DNA of 14,950 nt. Origin: an uncultured Pedobacter sp. Its GTDB lineage: Bacteria; Bacteroidota; Bacteroidia; Sphingobacteriales; Sphingobacteriaceae. Shown here piece by piece: positions 6,704-13,488 of this stretch. Below the pieces are notes generated by a model, which was given only the letters and a program-made list of their open reading frames with translations, searched no databases and was not told the origin of the DNA. Location of the stretch: positions 1 through 14,950 of the forward strand of contig NZ_CAMLHF010000139.1 in the NCBI RefSeq assembly GCF_946479715.1, read 5' to 3'. A program made the position numbers and the translations under genes. How positions within the stretch are numbered: position 1 is the stretch's first letter; each line of letters opens with the position of its first letter.

Positions 6704-8383
6704 ATGAGAGTACTTCTATTAGGGTTTGCGCTGCTTTTAACCAGTGCCCCATCGTTTTCACAAATAAACACCAAAGCCACTGAAGCTGTTGTTACTTATG
6801 GGTTCCGAAATAACGGAAAAGAATCAAAAGCTGAACAAAAAATGTTCGTTAAGGGTAATCAGATACATCTGGTACCTCAGGGTCGTCAAACCGAACAACA
6901 GTATCTGCAAATTGCTCAAAAGGCCAGTTATCAGATACAAAACAATAATGCTGTAGAATACACACTTAAAAAGCCGTTTTCTGAATATGTAAAAGCGGAA
7001 CTGCTTCCGGGAATAGATACTATATTGGGTATTCCCTGTAAAAAGGCCAAAGTCTTTGTTCGTTCCAATACCATTGAAGTATGGTATACAAACGACCTTA
7101 AAATTAAAGGAACGCCTAGCATTTCAATTGCTCCTGGATTAGGTTTAGTTCTTAAAACCATTCGTAATGGTAATTCCGAAACTTTTGCAAAAAAAATCGA
7201 GTACCGTACAGTAACCTCAGAAGAACTTGCCTGGCCAAAGAGCTGGGGCACCATGTTAGATGAACCAGCATACCAGCGACAAGTAATCGAAAGCCGCTAT
7301 ACTACCCTCACCATTTTCAATAACGAGCAGATTAGTTTTGGCAACAAAACAGAAAATCCTACAGGAGAACAATCTAATGTTACCTACCATTTCTCTGGTG
7401 GAACAGTTATTCTTAAGAAAGTAAAGTTACCGGCTACAAAAGCTGGTCAACAATTATTTATTGAATTAGCACAACATTCTAACGGAGATGCATATGACCG
7501 TACAGGCTCTGTATTTATGATCCCTACCGACAAATCCATTTCTTATCTTAATGCTTTGCAAAGTGGCATCCAGGCACTACCTATATATTCAGCCAGAAAT
7601 GGAAAGAAATATCAGGGAGTTACAGCTACCGACAACTATTTACCCCCGCTTGAGTTAATGCGTTTTTTCACCTCTTTTGGCGTAAACCATTTTAATGCAC
7701 AGGCAAAAATAAAAGGGTATAACTGGGCCGATTCAGTTGTCTACAAACAGGATATCACCTCGCTATTACCCCGTTTGCAAGGAGAAGTATGGATAGGCGT
7801 TTTTATAGGGAACTATGATAAAGGCGGACATAAGGCTAGTCTTTATTTCAAATACTATCCAGGTTATGAAGGTGAAAGCCAAAAAGAGGAAAAGAAATGG
7901 TTAATGCCTGCCTTTAACACAACTAATCTAATGGAAATGTCGGGACAGGAATACGGCACAATGTTCGATCAGGATTCTCTTACTGTAACTGTGGATATCC
8001 CACAAGGTGTAAAAAACCTGAAAATGAGATATCTTACAACCGGTCACGGGGGCTGGGGTGGCGGAGATGAATTTGTACCGAAGCAAAACGAAATCTTTGT
8101 TGATGGTAAAAGAGTATATCACTTTATTCCATGGCGAGAAGATTGTGCAACATACAGATATTTAAACCCTGCATCAGGCAACTTTGGGAATGGTTTGTCC
8201 TCTTCGGATCTTAGCCGCTCCAACTGGTGTCCGGGAACAATTACCTTACCTGTTGAAATCCCCCTGCCGGACCTTAAACCTGGCAAACACACATTTCAGG
8301 TAGCAATACCACTAGGCAAACCAGAAGGCGGGAGTTTTAGCGCGTGGAACGTATCAGGAACACTAATCGGCGACCAGGAATAA
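6704..8383 (+). CDS. secreted PNGase F-type peptide:N-glycosidase with extra N-terminal domain
   Basis: A 559-residue protein with a Sec signal peptide (MRVLLLGFALLLTSAPSFSQ, 1-20). About 21-175 is a Bacteroidota-specific beta-rich domain resembling the GLPGLI/DUF4412 type. About 200-385 is the PNGase F N-terminal domain and about 400-557 the C-terminal domain, with GHGGWGGGDEFVPK, NGLSSSDLSRSNWCPGT and GSFSAWNVSGTL. PNGase F cleaves the amide link between Asn and the first GlcNAc of N-glycans. Aligned from memory with the mature Elizabethkingia enzyme, D60 corresponds to D265 (AYDRTGSV) and E206 to E456 (GGDEF), while E118 falls on G369 (VFIGNYDKGG). The additional N-terminal domain recalls PNGase F-II rather than classical PNGase F. 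It probably acts in the periplasm or outside the cell to release N-glycans from host or environmental glycoproteins. It is the last gene before a strong terminator. Confidence 0.9.
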   Translation: MRVLLLGFALLLTSAPSFSQINTKATEAVVTYGFRNNGKESKAEQKMFVKGNQIHLVPQGRQTEQQYLQIAQKASYQIQNNNAVEYTLKKPFSEYVKAELLPGIDTILGIPCKKAKVFVRSNTIEVWYTNDLKIKGTPSISIAPGLGLVLKTIRNGNSETFAKKIEYRTVTSEELAWPKSWGTMLDEPAYQRQVIESRYTTLTIFNNEQISFGNKTENPTGEQSNVTYHFSGGTVILKKVKLPATKAGQQLFIELAQHSNGDAYDRTGSVFMIPTDKSISYLNALQSGIQALPIYSARNGKKYQGVTATDNYLPPLELMRFFTSFGVNHFNAQAKIKGYNWADSVVYKQDITSLLPRLQGEVWIGVFIGNYDKGGHKASLYFKYYPGYEGESQKEEKKWLMPAFNTTNLMEMSGQEYGTMFDQDSLTVTVDIPQGVKNLKMRYLTTGHGGWGGGDEFVPKQNEIFVDGKRVYHFIPWREDCATYRYLNPASGNFGNGLSSSDLSRSNWCPGTITLPVEIPLPDLKPGKHTFQVAIPLGKPEGGSFSAWNVSGTLIGDQE

Positions 8384-8386
8384 AAT

Positions 8387-8421
8387 AAAAAAAAGGCATC
8401 CGGAATCTGGATGCCTTTTTT
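8387..8421. terminator. bidirectional rho-independent terminator
   Basis: A perfect 7-bp stem GGCATCC / GGATGCC (8395-8401 and 8409-8415) has a 7-nt loop and is flanked by A8 on the left and T6 on the right, which extend the pairing. It lies between the convergent PNGase F-type gene (plus) and the adaptor-domain gene (minus) and can serve both strands. Confidence 0.92.
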
Positions 8422-8441
8422 ATTAAAATTAAGCCTCTATA

Positions 8442-9149
8442 CTATTCTGCTTCTCTTTTAATGTAAGTTTTGTTACCATTTTTGTTGATGTAATATTTAC
8501 CTCCACGTGGGCCAGTATAAATTACTTCAGAATTAGGGCCTTTCAGTGTTCTGTCAATAGTTGGCTTATAATCTTTATTAGCAGCACTGGCAACAGTGGT
8601 AGTTGTTTGTTTTTTCACTGTCGTTGCTTCCTTTTTAGCTTCCTTCACAGGGGCCTCTGCTTTTTCTTTGGCAGCTGTAGCAGAAAAACGCTTATCCGGT
8701 GTACCATCTTTTTTCAGTTTCACATCACTAGCCGGAGCTGCAGCGGTTTTTGCAAAACGTTTATCAGGAGTACCATCTTTTTTTAGCTTCACGCCTGAAG
8801 TGGTTGCTTCTGCTTTAGTTTTTGTTGCTGTTGTTTCTTTTTTAACCTTTGCGGTTGCATCTTTTTTTGCATCAGCGGTTGCTTTGGTTTTAGCAGTAGC
8901 TTCTTTCTTAGCGTCAGCTTTGGCTTTGGCAGCTTCTTTCTTTGCGGTCGCAGTCGCCTCTTTTTTAGCATCAGCTTTCGCCTTTGCAGCTTCCTTCTTC
9001 GCCTCAGCAGCAGTTTCTTTAGCTTTCGAAGTTTCTTTTTTTGCTTTTGTTGTTGCTGCTTTCTTAGCAGTAGCAGTTGAAGCAGTTTGTGCCATACTTA
9101 AGCTCACACAGAAACTTAGCATAGCAATTAGTGAAAGTAGTTTTTTCAT
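8442..9149 (-). CDS. exported Lys/Ala-rich protein with PBCV-type basic adaptor domain
   Basis: A 235-residue protein with a clear signal peptide (MKKLLSLIAMLSFCVSLSMA, cleavage before Q21). About 22-118 is almost only Ala, Lys, Thr, Glu and Asp and should form charged helix or disordered linker; it contains an 18-residue unit repeated at 50-67 and 69-86. The motif VKLKKDGTPDKRF occurs twice, at 120-132 and 143-155. The C-terminus (about 194-232, DYKPTIDRTLKG then YTGPRGGKYYINKNGNKTYI) matches the small PBCV-specific basic adaptor domain first noted in chlorella virus proteins. No enzyme domain is visible. Composition recalls histone H1/AlgP-like tails, but the signal peptide places it in the envelope or outside, so DNA packaging is unlikely. 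A structural or polyanion-binding role is inference. It is monocistronic, ending at the shared terminator. Confidence 0.85.
   Translation of the reverse strand: MKKLLSLIAMLSFCVSLSMAQTASTATAKKAATTKAKKETSKAKETAAEAKKEAAKAKADAKKEATATAKKEAAKAKADAKKEATAKTKATADAKKDATAKVKKETTATKTKAEATTSGVKLKKDGTPDKRFAKTAAAPASDVKLKKDGTPDKRFSATAAKEKAEAPVKEAKKEATTVKKQTTTTVASAANKDYKPTIDRTLKGPNSEVIYTGPRGGKYYINKNGNKTYIKREAE
8685..8792 (-). repeat. duplicated 13-residue KKDGTPDKRF motif
   Basis: The two copies (8754-8792 and 8685-8723) encode the identical 13 residues VKLKKDGTPDKRF. They differ at five nucleotides, all in third codon positions and all synonymous. This pattern indicates an old duplication kept by selection on the protein sequence. 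Confidence 0.85.
8892..9002 (-). repeat. 18-residue Lys/Ala repeat, period 57 bp
   Basis: The unit AKKEAAKAKADAKKEATA occurs at residues 50-67 and 69-86 of the adaptor-domain protein, with one Thr between. The flanks continue as degenerate AKKEA/AKADA units, so the low-complexity region seems to have grown by unequal duplication. Confidence 0.8.
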
Positions 9150-9300
9150 AACTTTTTAAATAGCTGATTGAATATCTGTTATTCTGCTATTAGATTAGCC
9201 TAATAACTATATACAATTTACACATATCGTACCAACATTATCAAGAAATCCAAATAAATATTTTCATTAAAAGAAATGAAGCTACCAAAATGGATAATCA

Positions 9301-9759
9301 CTATACAATAGTAGCAGTAAGTTTATTTCCACTAACAGCTGTACTGTAAATTTTTAACGTTCTTGTGTTTCCTGTTGTACCCTGTGGCCCCTGAAGTACA
9401 GTACCATTGGTTGAGTATTCAGAAAAGTGCAATTGGCACTGTATTTTATTATCGGTCTGTTTCCAAACTAAACTACCTCCTTGATGCGGGCAAATAGATT
9501 CTGTAGCTACAAATGCAGAAGCAGTATTCCCAGCAGCTATTCTAAAAAATAAAACTCCATTTACTTTCGCCTGGTCTCCCACAGCCATTAGCTGGCTTGA
9601 AAGGTCTACAGTGGCTGTATTACCGTTGCCACCGGGTCCTGGATCAGGTTTGTCGTCAGGACCATCATTTCCACTTTTTCCACAGCTCGAAAGGCATGTT
9701 CCTGTGCAAACCAATGCAAGGCCCAGCCCTAATGATTTGATAAATTCGTCACGTTCCAT
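9301..9759 (-). CDS. Rieske-type [2Fe-2S] lipoprotein
   Basis: A 152-residue exported Rieske protein. The N-terminus MERDEFIKSLGLGLALVCTG is followed by lipobox LSSC with lipidation Cys26 and then an acidic/Pro-Gly linker (NDGPDDKPDPGPGG) of the kind that leads Bacteroidota lipoproteins to the outer membrane. The Rieske motifs are CPHQGG (C90, H92) and CQLHFS (C108, H111), with 15 residues between H92 and C108; all four cluster ligands are present. The start resembles a Tat signal (RRxFIK), but the second Arg is Asp. The ATG at 9757-9759 is 16 bp after the DUF5777 stop and directly precedes the signal sequence; the open frame further upstream overlaps DUF5777 and reads as unlikely basic sequence. 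It is the third gene of the YceI-DUF5777-Rieske operon, so electron transfer at the envelope is the likely role; partners are unknown. Confidence 0.88.
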   Translation of the reverse strand: MERDEFIKSLGLGLALVCTGTCLSSCGKSGNDGPDDKPDPGPGGNGNTATVDLSSQLMAVGDQAKVNGVLFFRIAAGNTASAFVATESICPHQGGSLVWKQTDNKIQCQLHFSEYSTNGTVLQGPQGTTGNTRTLKIYSTAVSGNKLTATIV

Positions 9760-9775
9760 AGTTTTTGATTTTAGT

Positions 9776-10714
9776 TTAGTAAATTTTTGATTTCTTATCC
9801 GGATCCTGATTTTTTGACTTAAACAGGGTAAAGTTTCTTGATATGGTAAAGCCAAAACGTACACCACCTTTACTCCACGATTTCTTAGTATTTGGAATGA
9901 AATTATTTTCAACTATATACTCCGAGTTCATAAAGTTTAAAGAGAAAATGTGCCCCCCTGTTTCTATTTCCAAACCAACACCAAATGGATTGTAATAAGT
10001 TTCGGTTAAATCTTTAGGTCTCGATAATCCATTTACAACGGTATAATCGGCAATAAAAGAAAGTCGCTTGGTAATTTTCATTCTCCCCGCAAAACCAAGG
10101 GAAAAAAGGTTCTTGGAATCACCGGCGTCTTCAATATTATTTCGTACTAAAAAACCCGGCATCACCTCTAGTGAAAGACGCGATGAGAATTTACGTGATA
10201 TAATAGATTGAAAGAAATAAGAGAATCTGTCACTATACTGTCCAAACTCGCTATCATTAAATGGCTCTCTGGCAATCCAGCCAAGCTGGGCAAAGAGGGT
10301 CATATTAATCGGCATCGAACCATTACTCTTTTGTTTTAGGAGTTTGTACTTGCCCGAAAAGTTGAATAGTTCATCCTGTTTACTTCTTCCTACAGCAACA
10401 GTAAAATCGTCGGTAACCCCATAATCCAATCCAATAAACAAATCTGTTGCAACATCCAGGCCGTACAAAGTATGTGCACTTCCAAAACGTCCGCCAATAT
10501 CACCAAAATGGTGACGGATTCTCAGATCCAGATCATGCTTCTTTTGAGTTTCACTTGAGTGAGATAAAACAACATGTGTCGACTTAAAGGCGGCGTCTAC
10601 CGTAGTAGCCACCCCCCCACTGTCCAGGGCTTTTAACAATGAGTCCGCTTCCTGAGCTTGAGCATGCAGCGTAAAAAGCGAAAAGGAAATCAGTAAATAT
10701 TTAATCTTATTCAT
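9776..10714 (-). CDS. DUF5777 family outer-membrane beta-barrel protein
   Basis: A 312-residue protein with a signal peptide (MNKIKYLLISFSLFTLHAQA, cleavage near Q21) followed by alternating hydrophobic/polar strands typical of a small outer-membrane barrel. Family-like stretches are LRIRHHFGDIGGRFGSAHTLYGLD, split here as LRIRHHFGDIGG and SAHTLYGLD, then DYGVTDDFTVAVGRSK and YNPFGVGLEIETGGHIFSL. It ends in a Lys-rich tail (KSKNQDPDKKSKIY) after the last strand, which is unusual for a barrel that closes with an aromatic residue. The gene begins 8 bp after the YceI stop and ends 16 bp before the Rieske start, so it is the middle gene of a three-gene operon. DUF5777 has no established function; the neighbours suggest a pore or anchor for a redox or lipid-carrier system. 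Confidence 0.85.
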   Translation of the reverse strand: MNKIKYLLISFSLFTLHAQAQEADSLLKALDSGGVATTVDAAFKSTHVVLSHSSETQKKHDLDLRIRHHFGDIGGRFGSAHTLYGLDVATDLFIGLDYGVTDDFTVAVGRSKQDELFNFSGKYKLLKQKSNGSMPINMTLFAQLGWIAREPFNDSEFGQYSDRFSYFFQSIISRKFSSRLSLEVMPGFLVRNNIEDAGDSKNLFSLGFAGRMKITKRLSFIADYTVVNGLSRPKDLTETYYNPFGVGLEIETGGHIFSLNFMNSEYIVENNFIPNTKKSWSKGGVRFGFTISRNFTLFKSKNQDPDKKSKIY

Positions 10715-10722
10715 GGGTTTGG

Positions 10723-11277
10723 TTATTTTAATGGATTGAATTTACCTTCAGCTTTTATCGTAATGAACTCGGCAATCTTGGTAAACACCAGCTTTGGTAT
10801 TTTAATATCATGGTCTACACAGGCAACTTTAAACTCTGTGCTGATTTGTACAACTCCATTGGCTATGGTTACTTTTCCTGGAATTGTGCGTTTCTTGTCT
10901 ACTCCATGTACAGAAAGGATACCTGTAACCGTTACAGCATAATTACCATCTTTGCTAAAATCCAATGGCTGGTCAATCACACCTTTAAATTTTGCATAAG
11001 GATATTTGTCGCTCTCTATGTAATTTTCGTTGAAATGCTCCTGCATAAGCTTCCGGTCAAACTCAAGCGTCTTAACGGCCAGTTGTACAACTATTTCTCG
11101 GGTTTTGGTAACCAGAACAGCATTACCTTTATCACTTACGGCTCTTATGTCTTCAAGGGGTGTAGATGAGAATAGGCCTATTCTAATATCTTTGCTAACA
11201 AAGTTCTGCGCCCCGGCACTTAAATGCAGCAGCAGGAATGCTACCAACAATCGGGTTATTTTTCTTATCCTATTCAT
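10723..11277 (-). CDS. YceI family periplasmic lipid-binding protein
   Basis: A 184-residue protein with a signal peptide (MNRIRKITRLLVAFLLLHLSAGA, cleavage near Q24). The mature part, about 160 residues, has the YceI lipocalin-like layout: the FDRKLMQEHFNENYIESDKY segment, then YAKFKGVI, a strand pair with TGILSVHGVDKKRTIPG, and a closing part with FKVACVDHDIKIPKLVFTKIAE. Family members bind long isoprenoid chains such as polyprenyl or ubiquinone-like molecules in a hydrophobic barrel. It is the first gene of the operon with DUF5777 (8 bp gap) and Rieske. No clear -7/-33 promoter was identified in the roughly 100 bp upstream. The ligand here may be menaquinone or another isoprenoid, which is inference from the family and the redox neighbour. 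Confidence 0.9.
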   Translation of the reverse strand: MNRIRKITRLLVAFLLLHLSAGAQNFVSKDIRIGLFSSTPLEDIRAVSDKGNAVLVTKTREIVVQLAVKTLEFDRKLMQEHFNENYIESDKYPYAKFKGVIDQPLDFSKDGNYAVTVTGILSVHGVDKKRTIPGKVTIANGVVQISTEFKVACVDHDIKIPKLVFTKIAEFITIKAEGKFNPLK

Positions 11278-11398
11278 ATTTAATTGAGTTACTGCCTTAT
11301 TTAAGTTTTAATGAACTTATATCTCCTAGTACGGAGTAAGAAACAACAAGGTTGCCTGGGCAGTAAATATTTTCACATTTGCGCATCGCTATCGCCAC

Positions 11399-11483
11399 CC
11401 GTCATCCTGAATTGATTTCAGGATCCGGGAATAGAAAGATGGAATAGCGCTTGCGGGATCCTGAAATGAATTCAGGATGACGG
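11399..11483. repeat. REP-like inverted repeat with 28-bp arms
   Basis: The arms 11399-11426 and 11456-11483 are inverted copies matching at 27 of 28 positions; the left arm begins CCGTCATCCTGAATTGATTT. They are separated by 29 bp. The GTCATCCTGA...TTTCAGGATC core is a well-known dispersed palindrome type in Bacteroidota and other bacteria. It lies between the YceI operon and the histone-like gene terminator and carries no coding capacity. It is likely one of many copies in the genome. Confidence 0.8.
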
Positions 11484-11496
11484 TGTATAAAACAAA

Positions 11497-11524
11497 AAAG
11501 GCCTGCAATCTCTTGCAGGCCTTT
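11497..11524 (-). terminator. rho-independent terminator of the histone H1-like gene
   Basis: A perfect 9-bp stem GGCCTGCAA / TTGCAGGCC (11500-11508 and 11513-11521) with a 4-nt loop is extended by A-T pairs. On the minus strand it is followed by a run of six T. It starts about 20 nt after the stop codon of the histone H1-like gene. Confidence 0.9.
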
Positions 11525-11542
11525 CGTATAATTCAAATAATA

Positions 11543-11719
11543 CTATTTAGCATTTTTCTTCTCAGTAACCTCAGTACGGATCTCTTGAGCAAGTCCTTTT
11601 AGATCCTGCATTGCTTTACGAACTCTAGTACCGGCTGCGCCATTACCTGAATTATAAAATTTGTCTGCATCTGCTTCGATTCCAGCAATAAGTTGTTTAA
11701 GTTTTGAAAATTTTTCCAT
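11543..11719 (-). CDS. histone H1-like protein (Hc1 family)
   Basis: A 58-residue cytoplasmic protein that begins MEKFSKLKQLIAGIEADADK and ends VTEKKNAK. The segment FYNSGNGAAGTRVRKAMQDL with the GTRVRKAMQ core is characteristic of the Bacteroidota histone H1-like (Hc1) family. It should fold mostly as two helices with a short GNGAAG break. Family members are abundant small basic nucleoid proteins, although this one has many acidic residues too and lacks the long Lys-rich tail of some homologues. The ATG at 11717-11719 follows an A-rich leader. It has its own terminator (11497-11524) and a candidate promoter (11764-11793), so it is monocistronic. Its short length makes it easy to miss. Confidence 0.9.
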   Translation of the reverse strand: MEKFSKLKQLIAGIEADADKFYNSGNGAAGTRVRKAMQDLKGLAQEIRTEVTEKKNAK

Positions 11720-11763
11720 GTTTTTCTTAAGTTAAGATTTTAAAAATATTTGATATAACGCTC

Positions 11764-11796
11764 TAAAGGTAATAATTATTGGATTTGCACCAAATC
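11764..11796 (-). promoter_or_regulatory. candidate promoter and dyad of the histone H1-like gene
   Basis: On the minus strand TACCTTTA (11764-11771) fits the -7 box except for the last base, and TTG (11791-11793) lies 19 nt upstream. The -33 element sits inside a dyad GATTTG-N3-CAAATC (11782-11796), a possible regulator site. The start codon is about 45 nt downstream of the -7 box. Confidence 0.45.
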
Positions 11797-11893
11797 AATG
11801 TTTCATAATCTCCAATCATTTTTTCCACATCCTACCCTCATTGTTAATAAAATCTTCATATTTCACACTTATTGCTGTTTAATATGCCAATAA

Positions 11894-13483
11894 TTAGTTA
11901 TAATTCGGGTTTTGGGTCATCTGTGGATTCGCCAGTAACTCTTTCTGAGGTATTGGCCATAGGTAATCTCTATTCGCTTTTGCTGATCTCACCTCTACAT
12001 TTACCGGCTGATTGGTGTTCGGGTCTATTGCTCCCGTAACAGGGCCATTCATTACCTGCTCAAAAATGCCCCATCTTCTGATATCGTAATAGCGAACACC
12101 TTCAAAAGCAAGCTCTACCCTACGTTCTCTTCTAACCAGCTCACGTAATTTTTCTTTGGTATTATATTCAGCCACATTTACATTAGGCATACCTGCTCTG
12201 TTTCTGATCTCGTTCAAGTATTTTATCACGTCCGGGTTGCTGAAGTCGTCAAGTTCAATTAATGATTCCACGTAATTCAGCAATACCTCAGCATAACGCA
12301 TAATCATAAAATCCAAGGTTCTGGTACCTGTTTTATCCTTTGGATCCAGATACTTGTTGATCCAATATCCGGTCGAAGTTGAATTTTGTTCGCCCAACTT
12401 ATCAAGTCCGGAGTTCTCAAAAGGTTTTAAAACTACACCTGTATAAGTTGCCCCCGGCAAGATTATCGATGCAGCCATTCTAGGATCTCTGTTATTGTGA
12501 TAGTTAGGCTCCCTTGCATAAATAGCTGCAGAGTCAGGCCCCAGCTCTTCTAACGTTTTCCCTTGTTTTGTCTCATAGGCATTTACTATAGATGCTGTTG
12601 GAGAAACAACAGTTTTACCTCCAGTACCCTGAGGGGCAAATGTCAACCATTGATTACCTCCCGAAGTTACCTCTCTAAAAAAGATTCTTTCAGAATTGAT
12701 CTCTCCCACATATAAAAACAGATCTGCGTAGCTGTTCTGTACATTTGCACTCTTCCGCAAACTATACGCATCCATATCGATGATCCTTTTTGCAGAACTT
12801 TTAGCTAAACCATAATCTTTATAATATAATGCCAGTTTAGAAATCAATCCCAGGCAGGTTCCGGCCGATATCCTTTTTAAGTCTGCATTTACGGTAAACT
12901 TCGGAGGCAGGTTATTTGCACACTCATTCAGCTCAGCCATAATAAAATCGTAAACTTCTTTTTCGGTATTTCGCGGTAGATAGCTGTTTTCAGGAGTTAC
13001 AGACTGCTTCAAAATCGCTATTGGCCCAAAGAACATAAACAGTTCCATATGATAGTACGCCCTCAAGGCTCTTGCTTCATAAATATATTGCTTCTTCAGC
13101 TCCGGATCAGGCAAATACGCTTTATCCACATTCTCAAGAAATCGGTTTGATCTTCTTATGTCGCGATAATCATCATCCCAAATGCCGGTTCCAACCGCCC
13201 AATTCGAGCCTTGTAAGCCTTTAACATAAGATTCATAGTCTCCTCGTAAACTTTGTCTGGCAACAGCATTATCGCTCATGGCATCAAGGAACATCAGCTG
13301 CCGGCCCGAAGAGCCATCAGGCATTCCTGCATAAATGGAGTTCAGTGCAGAGGTCACATTGGCCTCTGTATTCCACCATATTTCATCATAAACATCCGTT
13401 GGATGATCATGTGTTAAAAATTTCTCACAACCAGAAAATGTAAATAAGGTTGTTATAAGGACTAAATAATAGACTTTTTTCAT
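11894..13483 (-). CDS. SusD/RagB family outer-membrane nutrient-binding lipoprotein
   Basis: A 529-residue lipoprotein: signal MKKVYYLVLITTLFTFSGC with lipidation Cys19, then the SusD N-terminal segment with EKFLTHDHPTD, WWNTEANVTSALNSIY and the TPR-like helix EARALRAYYHMELFMFFGP. The C-terminal RagB/SusD part has IMRYAEVLLNYVESLIEL, YLNEIRNRAGMP and the hallmark ERRVELAFEGVRYYDIRRWG near the end. SusD proteins cap the SusC barrel at the cell surface and hand over glycans, peptides or other oligomers. The ATG is 5 bp after the SusC stop, so the pair is co-transcribed. No glycoside hydrolase, peptidase or other enzyme follows in the operon: the next gene in this direction is the histone H1-like gene. 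The substrate therefore cannot be inferred. No hairpin terminator is obvious after its stop. Confidence 0.95.
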   Translation of the reverse strand: MKKVYYLVLITTLFTFSGCEKFLTHDHPTDVYDEIWWNTEANVTSALNSIYAGMPDGSSGRQLMFLDAMSDNAVARQSLRGDYESYVKGLQGSNWAVGTGIWDDDYRDIRRSNRFLENVDKAYLPDPELKKQYIYEARALRAYYHMELFMFFGPIAILKQSVTPENSYLPRNTEKEVYDFIMAELNECANNLPPKFTVNADLKRISAGTCLGLISKLALYYKDYGLAKSSAKRIIDMDAYSLRKSANVQNSYADLFLYVGEINSERIFFREVTSGGNQWLTFAPQGTGGKTVVSPTASIVNAYETKQGKTLEELGPDSAAIYAREPNYHNNRDPRMAASIILPGATYTGVVLKPFENSGLDKLGEQNSTSTGYWINKYLDPKDKTGTRTLDFMIMRYAEVLLNYVESLIELDDFSNPDVIKYLNEIRNRAGMPNVNVAEYNTKEKLRELVRRERRVELAFEGVRYYDIRRWGIFEQVMNGPVTGAIDPNTNQPVNVEVRSAKANRDYLWPIPQKELLANPQMTQNPNYN

Positions 13484-13488
13484 CTGAA

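Noticed and set aside
8596..9159. 187-residue plus-strand frame opposite the Lys/Ala-rich gene
   Set aside because: Ala/Ser/Phe/Val-rich translation is the mirror of the biased AAA/GCA codons on the other strand; the minus-strand gene has a signal peptide and a recognised domain.
9255..9285. Weak TTCATT/AATGAA hairpin after the Rieske gene
   Set aside because: The stem is only six A/T-rich pairs and has no clean T run, so it is not convincing as a terminator.
9760..9912. Longer start for the Rieske protein
   Set aside because: The added 51 residues overlap the end of the DUF5777 gene and would place the lipoprotein signal internally; the ATG at 9757-9759 gives a proper signal.
10736..11287. 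Plus-strand frames opposite the YceI gene
   Set aside because: They are overlapping shadows without family features; the minus-strand YceI reading is clear.
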